From NCBI GenBank assembly GCA_963730535.1, contig CAVSRU010000007.1:186001-250000 (forward strand): DNA of 64,000 nucleotides, written 5' to 3'. The stretch is from DASSUW01 sp963730535. GTDB lineage: Bacteria > Actinomycetota > Thermoleophilia > Solirubrobacterales > Solirubrobacteraceae. The number at the start of each line of letters is the position of its first letter. Position 1 is the first letter of the stretch. This document shows positions 53,224 through 61,200 of the stretch, piece by piece. Made by a program: the position numbers and the translations under genes. The notes beneath the pieces were generated by a model. The model had not been told where the DNA came from. It saw nothing but the letters and a program-made list of their open reading frames with translations, and did no database searches.

Positions 53224-55061
53224 GGAGTCACCTTCTGTCGGGATCCCAGGTATGTCTGCTGCTGACGCTTGTTCTGCTCATAGGCGGCTCGCGCGGCCTG
53301 CGTCGTGTCGAGCTCCGAGACTTCGGAGACGGGAACGTCCCACCACGCCTCGGAGCTCGGCGCCGGCACGAGCGGATCGGTCTGTACCTGCACCACCGTC
53401 GTGACGTCGGCCGCGACGGCCTCCCGTAGCGCCGCCTCGAACTCCTCGATCGTCATGGCGTCGATCACGCGGGCGCCGAGCCCGGCGGCGCTGAGGCCGA
53501 GGTCGACCGGCAGGATCTCGTCGGTGCCGGTGTAGCGGTAGCGGGTGCCGAAGCGCTGGGAGCCGACGCTCTCCGACAGCGCCCCGATCGACGCGTAGCC
53601 GTGGTTCTGGACCAGCACGATCGTGAGCTTGAGGTGCTCGGCCACCGAGGTGACGATCTCCTGGGCCATCATCAGGAACGACCCGTCGCCGACCATCACG
53701 AACACCTCGCGGTCCGGGTCGGCCATCTTCACGCCGAGCCCACCGGCGATCTCGTAGCCCATGCACGAGTACCCGTACTCGACGTGGTAGCCCTTCGGGT
53801 CGCGCGTGCGCCAGAGCTTGTGCAGGTCGCCGGGCATGCTCCCCGCCGCGCACACGACGACGTCGCGCGGGCCGCTGACGCGGTTGACGACGCCGATCAC
53901 CTCGCTCTGGGCGGGCAGCGGCTCGTGGCCGGCGGTGTACGCGCGTTCGACCGTCTCGTCCCACTCGGCGGCCAGCTCGCGGGCGCGCTCGCGGTACTCG
54001 TCGGCGACGGTGAAGCCGCCGAGCGCCTCGAGCCCGGCGCGGGCGTCGGCCACCAGGGGGAGGCCGGCGTGCTTGAACGCGTCGACCGGCGCGACGTTGA
54101 GGTTGATGAAGGTCGCGTCGCCGAACGCGCTGCGGGAGGCGGTCGTGAAGTCGCTCCAGCGGGTGCCGACGCCAAGCACGACGTCCGCTTCGCGGGCGAG
54201 GGCGTTGGCGGCCGTGGTGCCGGTCGCGCCGATGGCGCCGACCGCCTGCGGGTGGTCATAGGGGAGCGACCCCTTGCCGGCCTGGGTCTCGGCGACGGGC
54301 ACGCCGGTGGCCTCGGCGAACGCCCGCAGGGCGTCGGTGGCTTCGGCGTAGATCGTCCCGCCGCCGGCCACCACCAGCGGCCGCTGCGCGCCGCGCAGCA
54401 ACTCGTTCGCGCGCGCCAGCACCTGCGGCTCGGGCAGGGGGCGGCGCACGTGCCAGACGCGCTTCTCGAACAGCTCCTCGGGCCAGTCGAACGACTCGGC
54501 CTGGACGTCCTGCGGCAGCGAGAGCGTGACCGTGCCGGTGTCGACGGGGTCGGTGAGCACGCGCATCGCGGCCAGCAGCGCGGACGGCAGCTGCTCGGGC
54601 CGGTTGATCCGGTCCCAGAAGCGCGAGACCGGCTTGAAGCAGTCGTTGACCGAGATGTCGTACGACGTGGGGTCCTCGAGCTCCTGGAGGACCGGGCTGG
54701 CCACGCGGGTGGCGAAGATGTCACCCGGCAGCAGGAGCACGGGCAGCCGGTTGACGGTCGCCAGCGCTGCGCCGGTGACCATGTTCGTGGCGCCCGGCCC
54801 GATCGACGACGTGCAGGCCAGCGCCGAGAGCCGGTTCTTCATCCGCGCGTAGGCGACGGCGGCGTGCACCATCCCCTGCTCGTTGCGGGCGTGGTGGTAC
54901 GGGACGCCCTCCTCCTGGAGCAGCGCCTGGCCGACGCCCGCCACGTTGCCGTGGCCGAAGATCCCGAAGCAGCCCGCGATCAGGCGCTGCTCGGCGCCGT
55001 CGCGCTCGGTGTACTGGTTGGCGAGGAAGCGGACGAGCGCCTGCGCCACGGTCAACCTCAT
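53220..55061 (-). CDS. iolD: IolD, 3D-(3,5/4)-trihydroxycyclohexane-1,2-dione hydrolase
   Basis: 613 residues, ThDP-dependent. The cofactor Glu is in HHARNEQGMVHAAVAYA, the ThDP/Mg motif in GDGSFLMMAQEI ... VLVQNHGYASIG, and the start MRLTVAQALVRFLANQYTERDG is characteristic of IolD. It opens the inositol-derived ring to 5-deoxy-glucuronate. ATG 55061 overlaps the iolB stop by 4 bp (ATGA). Length is normal for the family and the gene appears intact. Confidence 0.95.
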   Translation of the reverse strand: MRLTVAQALVRFLANQYTERDGAEQRLIAGCFGIFGHGNVAGVGQALLQEEGVPYHHARNEQGMVHAAVAYARMKNRLSALACTSSIGPGATNMVTGAALATVNRLPVLLLPGDIFATRVASPVLQELEDPTSYDISVNDCFKPVSRFWDRINRPEQLPSALLAAMRVLTDPVDTGTVTLSLPQDVQAESFDWPEELFEKRVWHVRRPLPEPQVLARANELLRGAQRPLVVAGGGTIYAEATDALRAFAEATGVPVAETQAGKGSLPYDHPQAVGAIGATGTTAANALAREADVVLGVGTRWSDFTTASRSAFGDATFINLNVAPVDAFKHAGLPLVADARAGLEALGGFTVADEYRERARELAAEWDETVERAYTAGHEPLPAQSEVIGVVNRVSGPRDVVVCAAGSMPGDLHKLWRTRDPKGYHVEYGYSCMGYEIAGGLGVKMADPDREVFVMVGDGSFLMMAQEIVTSVAEHLKLTIVLVQNHGYASIGALSESVGSQRFGTRYRYTGTDEILPVDLGLSAAGLGARVIDAMTIEEFEAALREAVAADVTTVVQVQTDPLVPAPSSEAWWDVPVSEVSELDTTQAARAAYEQNKRQQQTYLGSRQKVTP

Positions 55062-55871
55062 GCGTGCCCCCTCGCTGTTGACATCGGTAGTCGCGGGTCG
55101 ATCTCCTTCCCGGCCCAGGAGTCGCGGATCCAGGCGTGGACCGGGTCGTCGGTGAACAGCCACGCGCGCTCGCCCGACCCCGCCATGACGTTCAGGTAGT
55201 AGAGGTCGTAGCCCGGGGCGGCCATCGACGGCCCGTGGTAGCCGCCGGGGAGGAGCACGGTGTCGCCCGTGCGGACCTCCTCGCAGATGTCGATCTCGGG
55301 GCCGTAGGCGCGCTGGTAGCCGACGCCGCCGCCGGCGACCTCGAAGTAGTAGATCTCCTCCAGCGCGGTCTCGACGCCGGGGACGTCCTCGTCGTGCTTG
55401 TGCGGCGGGTAGGAGGACCAGTTGCCCTCCGGCGTGAGCACCTCGACGGCGATCAGGCGATCGGCGAAGCTCGTGTCGGGTCCGCAGAAGTTGTTGATCT
55501 GGCGGCTGGCCTGGCCGGCGCCGCGCAGCTCGACCGTCGACTGACGCGGCCGCGACGTGGCGGGGCTCGAGCCGGCGCTGGGCGCGGGCCGAAGGCAGCG
55601 CGAAGCGCCCGCCGGCCTCCGACGCGATCTCGAGCGCGCTGTCGCGCGGCGCGTAGACGAAGTCGGTGACCGCCGAGAAGACGCTCTCGCGACCCTCGAG
55701 CGCGAACGCCTCGCCCTCGAGCGTGACGGTGGCGGCCCCCTCGAGCGGCAGCACGATCAGCTCGTCCTCGCCGGTCTCGACGCGCCGCGACGCCCCGGGC
55801 TCGAGCTCGACCACCCGCAGGCCGCAGAACGCCCAGCCGGCCTGCTCGGGCGTGATCTCGAGCTCAGGCAT
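55058..55871 (-). CDS. iolB: IolB, 5-deoxy-glucuronate isomerase, frameshifted as read
   Basis: Starts MPELEITPEQAGWAFCGL at 55871; the N-terminal cupin half (ELIVLPLEGAATVTLEG, DFVYAPRDSALEI) is intact up to RLEPRHVAAAS. Near 55525-55545 the frame changes: the continuation VELRGAGQASRQINNFCGPD ... WSSYPPHKHDED (metal-ligand cupin motif) ... YYFEVAGGGVGYQRAY ... PRLPMSTARGHA is in another frame to the TGA at 55058. The span is 814 bp, 3n+1, so a single extra base accounts for it. As drawn the protein is broken; both halves are well conserved, which favours an assembly error. Overlaps iolC by 8 bp. Confidence 0.85.
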
Positions 55872-56820
55872 CGACGGCCTCCATGAGCAGCGCGTCGACC
55901 TCGGCCTCGGTCGGCATGTCGTCGGCACACGCGAGGCGGGAGGCGACGATCGCGCCCGCCGCGTTGCAGAAGCGCATGACACGCTCGAGGTCCCAGCCCG
56001 CCAGCAGCCCGTGGCACAGCGCTCCCCCGAACGCGTCGCCGGCGCCGAGGCCGTTGACGACCTCGACCGGCACCGGCGGGACCTCGACGACCTGCTCGCC
56101 GTCGGAGGCGAGCACGCCCTTCGGCCCCTGCTTGACGATGGCCAGCTCCACCCCGCGCTCGTGGGCGGCCGCCGCGGCGGCCTCCGGGTCGCGCGTGCCG
56201 ACCGCGGTCTCCCACTCGTCGAGGTTGCCGGCCGCCACGGTCACGTGCTCCAGCGCCTGCTCCACCCAGGTACGCGCCTCCTCGCGGGAGGGCCAGAACA
56301 TCGGCCGGTAATCGAGGTCGAGGATCGTAATGCCCGCCTTGCCGCGAGCCTCGAGCGCGGCGAGGGTGGCGGCGCGGCTCGGCTCCTGCGAGAGGCCGGT
56401 GACCGTGACCCAGAAGATGCGCGCGGCGCGGATCGCGTCGAGGTCGAGGTCGTGCGCATGGATCTCGAGGTCGGGCGCCTTGGGCTCGCGGTAGAAGTAG
56501 AGCGGGAAGTCGTCGGGCGGGAAGATCTCGCAGAACGTGACCGGGGTCGGCAGGCCCTCGACCGGCGTCACGAAGCGGTCGTCGACGTCGAAGCGCCGGA
56601 GCGCGTCGTGCAGGAACTCGCCGAACGGGTCGGCGCCCGTCCGGGTGATGACCGCCGCGCGGCGCCCGTGGCGGGCCGCCGCGACCGCGACGTTGGTGGC
56701 GCTGCCGCCGAGGAACTTGCCGAACCGCTCGACCTCGCGCAGCGACACGCCGACCTCGAGCGGATAGAGGTCGACCCCGATCCGGCCCATCGTGATCACG
56801 TCGAAGGCGCCGTTCACCAT
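55864..56820 (-). CDS. iolC: IolC, 5-dehydro-2-deoxygluconokinase
   Basis: 318 residues, PfkB family. FDVITMGRIGVDLYPLE at the start, the substrate glycine loop KFLGGSATNVAVAAARHG, and the anion hole/catalytic base VNGLGAGDAFGGALCHGLL. The IolC-type VTFCEIFPPDDFPLYFYREPKAPDLEI block separates it from ribokinases. It phosphorylates 2-deoxy-5-keto-gluconate. No aldolase domain is fused, and no separate iolJ is in the operon. Overlaps iolE-like by 7 bp and iolB by 8 bp. Confidence 0.94.
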   Translation of the reverse strand: MVNGAFDVITMGRIGVDLYPLEVGVSLREVERFGKFLGGSATNVAVAAARHGRRAAVITRTGADPFGEFLHDALRRFDVDDRFVTPVEGLPTPVTFCEIFPPDDFPLYFYREPKAPDLEIHAHDLDLDAIRAARIFWVTVTGLSQEPSRAATLAALEARGKAGITILDLDYRPMFWPSREEARTWVEQALEHVTVAAGNLDEWETAVGTRDPEAAAAAAHERGVELAIVKQGPKGVLASDGEQVVEVPPVPVEVVNGLGAGDAFGGALCHGLLAGWDLERVMRFCNAAGAIVASRLACADDMPTEAEVDALLMEAVDA

Positions 56821-57719
56821 CCCGCATGCTCCCTCAGCCAGGCGCGATTGCGCTCCTGCTCGGCCGCGGCGGCGGAGAACGCCCCGTCGCCGTCCTCGAG
56901 CACGCGGTCCTGCTCGACCACGACCCAGCCGTCGTAGCCGCGCGCGTCGAGCGCCGCGCAGAAGCCCTCGAGGTCCACGTCGCCGTCGCCGAGCGCGCAG
57001 AACAGCCCCCGCCGCCAGGCCGTGAGCGTGTCGGCGCGCTCCTGCTTGACGCCGGCGAGCACGTCGAGCCGGACGTCCTTGACATGGACGGCGCCCACGC
57101 GGTCGCCCCAGTCGCGCAGCGCCGTGAGCGCGTCCCCGCCGGCGACCGCGATGTGCCCGGAGTCGAGCAGCAGCGGCACGTCCGAGTCCTCGAGGAAGCG
57201 CTCGATCTCCGGCACGCCCTCGACGTAGCTCGACGTGTGGTGGTGGAAGACCGGCTCGTAGCCGCGCTCGCGGGCGGCCTCCGCCGCGCGCTCGGCGCCC
57301 TCGACGAGCGTCCTCCAGCGGCGGCCGTCGAGCCGCAGCGTCGCGTCCTCGCCGCCGCGGCCCGGGTTGGCGATCCGCTCCGGGCCGCCGGCGTCGCACA
57401 GGACGGCCAGGGCGCCGCTCGCGCCGGCGGCGTCGAACAGGTCGAGCGTGTGGTGCAGGCCGGTGAAGTCCCACCGGTCGCGGTCGCTGAAGGCGACGGG
57501 GACGAAGCCGCCGACGACGTCGAGCGCATGCGCCTCGAGCCGCTCGCGCAGGACGTCGCCCTCGCCCAGGTAGCCGGGCGGCCCGAGGTCGGCGCCCGCG
57601 TATCCGGCACCGGCGATCGCCTCCAGCACCGCTTCGGGCTCGGGCACCGGGAAGCTCGTGCCGACCGTCATCTCGAAGGCGCCGTAGCTGAGCGGCGCGT
57701 TGGCGACGCGCACGGTCAT
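56814..57719 (-). CDS. iolE: sugar-phosphate isomerase/epimerase-like TIM barrel (IolE-like inosose dehydratase candidate)
   Basis: 301 residues of the AP-endonuclease-2 TIM-barrel superfamily. GAGYAGADLGPPGYLG, GYEPVFHHHTSSYVEG, LLLDSGHIAVAGGD, GAVHVKDVRLDVL and GWVVVEQDRVLED carry the Glu/Asp/His metal ligands on successive strands. Between dehydrogenase and iolC in an iol operon it is the best candidate for 2-keto-myo-inositol dehydratase (IolE), which is otherwise missing; IolI/IolH-like isomerase is the alternative. Overlaps neighbours by 4 and 7 bp. Confidence 0.8.
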   Translation of the reverse strand: MTVRVANAPLSYGAFEMTVGTSFPVPEPEAVLEAIAGAGYAGADLGPPGYLGEGDVLRERLEAHALDVVGGFVPVAFSDRDRWDFTGLHHTLDLFDAAGASGALAVLCDAGGPERIANPGRGGEDATLRLDGRRWRTLVEGAERAAEAARERGYEPVFHHHTSSYVEGVPEIERFLEDSDVPLLLDSGHIAVAGGDALTALRDWGDRVGAVHVKDVRLDVLAGVKQERADTLTAWRRGLFCALGDGDVDLEGFCAALDARGYDGWVVVEQDRVLEDGDGAFSAAAAEQERNRAWLREHAGW

Positions 57720-58873
57720 CGGGCGGACTCCCAGCTCCCGCTCTGCGCCGAGCGCTCGATCGCGTCGAGCACGCGGGCGGTGGCCACCATCTCGGCCAGG
57801 CCCGGCGCGTCCTGCTCGCCGCGGCCGACCGCGGACACGAACGTGCGCGCCTCGAGCACCCGGAGGTCGTCGTAGCCCATCGGGACGCCCGCGCCGGGCT
57901 GGAAGGCGGCGAAGTCCGGGTGCTGGGCGCCGGCGAACACGCGCATGTAGCCCTCGTCATCACCGTTCTCCGCGAGCTGGAACCGCTCCAGCTCGTTCAT
58001 GCGCTCGAGCTCCCACGCGAGCGCGCCCTTGGTCCCGTGGACCTCGAAGCGCATGGCGACGTGCGGGCCGACGATCACGCGGCTCGCCTCCAGGGAGCCG
58101 ACGGCGCCCCCGTGGAGCTCGACCAGCGCCGCCGCCCAGTCCTCGTTGTCGACGTCGACCAGCTCGTCGGTCTCCACGCGGCTGAAGTGGGTGCCGGAGC
58201 CCACGGGCAGCGGCGGCCGGCGGGGGATCATCGTCGCCGTGCGGCCGCTGAGCCGCTCGATCGGGCCGACGAGGTGATGGGTCATGTCGACGATGTGCGC
58301 CATGAGGTCGCCGAGGGCGCCCGAGCCGGCGTCGGCGCGGAAGAAGCGCCACGACGCCGCGGCGTGCGGGCGGTTGGCGTAGTCGGCGAGGAAGACGCCG
58401 CGATAGTGGTTGACGTCACCGATCTCGCCCGCCTCGATCAGCCGCTTGGCGTGCTGGACGGCGGGCGCGAAGCGGTAGCAGAAGCCGACGCCGCTGACGA
58501 CGCCGGCGCGCTCGGCCGCCTCGGCGACGGCCAGCGTGTCATCGAGCCCGCGGCCGACCGGCTTCTCCACCCATACGTGCTTGCCGGCGGCGATCGCGGC
58601 GAGCGCCACCTCGCGGTGCATGGCGTTCGGGGTCGTGACGCTCACGGCCTCCACGTCGGGGTGCTCGACGACTGCGCGCCAGTCCTCGGTCGTCGCCTCG
58701 AACCCGACGCGCTCGGCGTGGGCGCGGCGGTCGGCGGCGAGATCGGACGCGATCACGAGCCGCGGCTCGACGCCGAGCTCGGGGAAGTGCTCGACCAGAC
58801 GGCGGTAGGACGTCGTGTGGACGCGCCCCATCCAGCCCAGGCCGACGACCCCGATCCCCAGCTTCCTCGCCAC
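57716..58873 (-). CDS. Gfo/Idh/MocA-family dehydrogenase, first gene of the inositol operon
   Basis: 385 residues. GVVGLGWMGRVHTTSYRRL (NAD fold), KHVWVEKPVGRGLDDT (EKP catalytic Lys), and MAHIVDMTHHLVGPIERLSGRT with the catalytic Asp/His. Longer than IolG at 50674-51705 and with an extended SGRTATMIPRRPPLP insertion, resembling scyllo-inositol or other polyol dehydrogenases. Its promoter region contains two LacI-type operators (58910-58940), so its expression should depend on the adjacent regulator. Confidence 0.88.
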   Translation of the reverse strand: MARKLGIGVVGLGWMGRVHTTSYRRLVEHFPELGVEPRLVIASDLAADRRAHAERVGFEATTEDWRAVVEHPDVEAVSVTTPNAMHREVALAAIAAGKHVWVEKPVGRGLDDTLAVAEAAERAGVVSGVGFCYRFAPAVQHAKRLIEAGEIGDVNHYRGVFLADYANRPHAAASWRFFRADAGSGALGDLMAHIVDMTHHLVGPIERLSGRTATMIPRRPPLPVGSGTHFSRVETDELVDVDNEDWAAALVELHGGAVGSLEASRVIVGPHVAMRFEVHGTKGALAWELERMNELERFQLAENGDDEGYMRVFAGAQHPDFAAFQPGAGVPMGYDDLRVLEARTFVSAVGRGEQDAPGLAEMVATARVLDAIERSAQSGSWESAR

Positions 58874-58909
58874 TCTCCCCCTTCGGTCACCCGTGGGCGT
58901 AGGCGACCC

Positions 58910-58940
58910 GCAATCGATTCCGGAGCCTGGAATCGATTGC
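58910..58940. promoter_or_regulatory. two inverted LacI-family operators at the inositol operon promoter
   Basis: GCAATCGATTCC (58910-58921) and its reverse complement GGAATCGATTGC (58929-58940) lie 7 bp apart, centres 19 bp. Each contains the central CG of LacI-family sites (ATCGAT). On the minus strand they cover the -10 region of the catabolic operon. A third copy occurs at 60068-60079 upstream of the importer genes. Confidence 0.85.
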
Positions 58941-58961
58941 AGAATTGGCGGCCGTTGTCAA
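58932..58961 (-). promoter_or_regulatory. promoter of the inositol catabolic operon
   Basis: Minus-strand TTGACA (58961-58956), 17-bp spacer, then AATCGA (58938-58933) as a weak -10 that is part of an operator copy. The -35 overlaps the last codons of the LacI regulator gene. This layout allows direct occlusion by repressor. Confidence 0.6.
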
Positions 58962-60007
58962 GCCGCACAGCCACACGAGCGGCGTATGCGGAGCTCGAGC
59001 GGCACGCGAAGCACTCCTGAATCGGCCCCGGCGGCCGGTCCCGTCCCGTTCAACGCGTCGAGCAGGAGGCCGGCGGCGAGGCGGCCCATCTCGCGGTCGT
59101 GGCGGTCGAGCGACGTCACGGGCGGCTCGAGCAGGTCGGCGTACGGCGGCTCGTCGAACGAGACGAGGGCGAGGTCCTCGGGCACCCGCGCGCCACGGGC
59201 TCGCGCGGCCTGGAGGATCCCCATGGCGAGCGTGTCGGTGCCGGCGACCACGGCCGTCGGCGGCTCGCGGAGCTCCAGCAGCTCGATCCCGGCCGTGCGC
59301 GCGGTGGCGCCGTCCAGCGGGTCGGCGAACCGGATGTACTCGGGGGGGAGCGGAAGCCCGGCCCGGCCGGCCGAGGCGCGAAACGCGTCCAGCCGCTCGC
59401 GGGCCGTGAAGACGGCCGGCGTTCGGCCTTCGTCTGAGCTGTCGGGGGGACCGACGTAGGCGATCCGCTGCTGGCCGTGCACCTCCACCAGATGGTCGAC
59501 GAGCAGCGCCACGCCCTCCGCGTTGGCCAGCGCGATCGCGCCAACTCCGACGTCCGGGAGCACGTCGTCGAAGAACACCGCGGGCACGCCGATGTCCTCA
59601 TAGCCGCCGTAGGTCGCGATGATCAGGCCGTCGACCTGGTGGGCGCGCAGGCTGCGCACCGCCTCCCGCTCGCGGCCCGCGGCGCGGCCGGTGTTGACCA
59701 CCAGCAGGTGGTAGCCGGCGGCCTCCAGAACCTCCTGGACGCCCTTCAGGACCGTGCCGTAGAACGCGGACGCGACGTCGGGGACCACGAGCCCGACCGC
59801 CATGGTCGAGCCGCGCCGCAGCGAGCGGGCGAGCTGGTTAGGCTGGAAGCTCAGCCGCTCCGCGGCCGCCCAGACGCGCTCGCGCGTGCGCGCGCTCACG
59901 TGCGTTCCTGTACCGAGGGCCCGCGACGCGGTCGACGGCGAGACCCCGGCGGCCGCGGCCACGTCCGCCAGCGTCGGGCGCCGTGCGATACGTTCCCCGG
60001 AGGCCAT
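58958..60007 (-). CDS. LacI-family transcriptional regulator of inositol genes
   Basis: 349 residues. N-terminal HTH and hinge: RRPTLADVAAAAGVSPSTASRALGTGTHVSARTRERVWAAAERLSFQPNQLARSLR; then a periplasmic-binding-like sensor domain (MAVGLVVPDVASAFYGTVLKGVQEVLEAAGYHLLV, VDGLIIATYGG, AVVAGTDTLAMGILQAARARGARVPEDLALVSFDEPP). It lies between the catabolic operon and the importer genes, and identical ATCGATT operators flank both, so it most likely represses both until an inositol-type ligand binds. Its C-terminus ends SCGCAA. Confidence 0.93.
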   Translation of the reverse strand: MASGERIARRPTLADVAAAAGVSPSTASRALGTGTHVSARTRERVWAAAERLSFQPNQLARSLRRGSTMAVGLVVPDVASAFYGTVLKGVQEVLEAAGYHLLVVNTGRAAGREREAVRSLRAHQVDGLIIATYGGYEDIGVPAVFFDDVLPDVGVGAIALANAEGVALLVDHLVEVHGQQRIAYVGPPDSSDEGRTPAVFTARERLDAFRASAGRAGLPLPPEYIRFADPLDGATARTAGIELLELREPPTAVVAGTDTLAMGILQAARARGARVPEDLALVSFDEPPYADLLEPPVTSLDRHDREMGRLAAGLLLDALNGTGPAAGADSGVLRVPLELRIRRSCGCAA

Positions 60008-60025
60008 GGCGTGACCCTACAAGGC

Positions 60026-60055
60026 TTGACAAACGATCCCAAATATGCGTAGGCT
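60026..60055 (+). promoter_or_regulatory. promoter of the ABC importer operon
   Basis: TTGACA at 60026-60031, 18-bp spacer, TAGGCT at 60050-60055: the best sigma70-type promoter in the window. It is 105 bp upstream of the binding-protein ATG and points rightward; the operator at 60068-60079 lies just beyond the expected transcription start. Confidence 0.75.
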
Positions 60056-60067
60056 GCGCCCGCACTT

Positions 60068-60079
60068 GGAATCGATTGC
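60068..60079. promoter_or_regulatory. LacI-family operator upstream of the importer
   Basis: GGAATCGATTGC is identical to the copies at 58910-58940. Placed about 6-17 bp downstream of the predicted start of transcription, it would block elongation or initiation when occupied. It links the importer and the catabolic operon into one regulon. Confidence 0.8.
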
Positions 60080-60118
60080 ACGACGCCGCATCGAGGGACT
60101 GCGGCTCGTGCACGACAT

Positions 60119-60140
60119 GCTGCGCCCGAACGGGCGCAGC
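60119..60140 (+). other. 5'-UTR hairpin before the binding-protein gene
   Basis: GCTGCGCCCG and CGGGCGCAGC form a 10-bp inverted repeat around AA in the leader of the importer mRNA, directly before the AAGGAGGAGGGG ribosome site (60143-60154). The tight centre means the top pairs would open into a small loop. It may stabilise the 5' end or affect translation. Confidence 0.45.
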
Positions 60141-60159
60141 GCAAGGAGGAGGGGAGCTG

Positions 60160-61197
60160 ATGTCGAGGACCTGGCACGTCGTGTCGGCGGTGCTGCTGTC
60201 TGTCCTGCTGGCGTTCGGCATCGCCGCCTGTGGCGACGATGACGAGGGCGGAGGAGGAGGCGGCGGCGCCAGCGGTGGCGGTGAGGAGGAGGTCACCGTC
60301 GGGCTGATCACCAAGACGGAGTCCAATCCGTTCTTCGTGAAGATGAAGGAGGGCGCGCAGGCGGCTGCCGACAAGGAGAACGTCAAGCTGCTGACGGCGT
60401 CGGGCAAGTCGGACACCGACAACGCCAGCCAGGTGACTGCGCTCGAAAACATGACGACGCAGGGCGCGAAGGGCATCCTCCTCGTCCCGGCCGACTCGAA
60501 GGCCGTCGTGCCGGCGATCGAGAAGGCGCGTGCGGCGGGCGTGATCGTCATCGCGCTCGACACGCCGACCGAGCCGCAGGAGGCCGCGGACGCGCTGTTC
60601 GCCACCGACAACCTCAAGGCCGGTGAGCTGATCGGGCAGTACGCCAAGGCCAAGGTCGAGGAGATGGGCATCGAGCCGAAGATCGCGATGCTCGACCTCG
60701 CGCCCGGCATCACAGTCGGCCAGCTGCGCCACGACGGCTTCCTGAAGGGGTTCGGGATCGAGGAGGGCGACCCGGCGATCGTCGGCGCCGCGCCGACCCT
60801 CGGGGACACCGCGAAGGGCCAGGCGGCGATGGAGACGCTGCTCCAGAAGGACCCCGACGTCAACGTGATCTACTCGATCAACGAGCCGTCCGGGTTCGGC
60901 GGCGCGAACGCCCTCAAGGCGGCCGGCAAGAAGCCCGACGACTTCATCCTCGTGTCCGTCGACGGTGGCTGTGACGCGATCGAGCGCGGGATCAAGACCG
61001 GCGTGATCGACGCCACCAGCCAGCAGTACCCGCTCAAGATGGCTCAGCTCGGGGTCGAGAAGGTCGCTGCCGCGGTCCGCGGCGGGGAGAAGCCCTCGGG
61101 CTACCTGGACACGGGCGTCGAGCTGATCGCGAAGGACCCCGCCAAGGGCGTGGAGTCCAAGGACCCGGCGTACGGCGAAGAGAACTGCTGGGGGTAG
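60160..61197 (+). CDS. sugar/inositol ABC transporter substrate-binding lipoprotein
   Basis: 345 residues from ATG 60160 with an excellent AAGGAGG ribosome site. Lipoprotein signal VLLSVLLAFGIAAC with lipidated Cys24, then an acidic/Gly linker and a type-I periplasmic-binding (ribose/rhizopine-like) fold: VTVGLITKTESNPFFVKMKEGAQAAA, MTTQGAKGILLVPADSKAVVPAIEKA, VIVIALDTPTEPQEAADALFATDN, VDGGCDAIERGIKTGVIDATSQQYP. In this context the ligand is probably an inositol or related polyol. Permease and ATPase genes follow immediately. Confidence 0.92.
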   Translation: MSRTWHVVSAVLLSVLLAFGIAACGDDDEGGGGGGGASGGGEEEVTVGLITKTESNPFFVKMKEGAQAAADKENVKLLTASGKSDTDNASQVTALENMTTQGAKGILLVPADSKAVVPAIEKARAAGVIVIALDTPTEPQEAADALFATDNLKAGELIGQYAKAKVEEMGIEPKIAMLDLAPGITVGQLRHDGFLKGFGIEEGDPAIVGAAPTLGDTAKGQAAMETLLQKDPDVNVIYSINEPSGFGGANALKAAGKKPDDFILVSVDGGCDAIERGIKTGVIDATSQQYPLKMAQLGVEKVAAAVRGGEKPSGYLDTGVELIAKDPAKGVESKDPAYGEENCWG

Positions 61198-61200
61198 GTC

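Noticed and set aside
60045..60242. A 65-codon ORF in the importer leader
   Set aside because: It overlaps the promoter-proximal operator and the signal peptide region in another frame, has no ribosome site, and its sequence is Arg-rich shadow.
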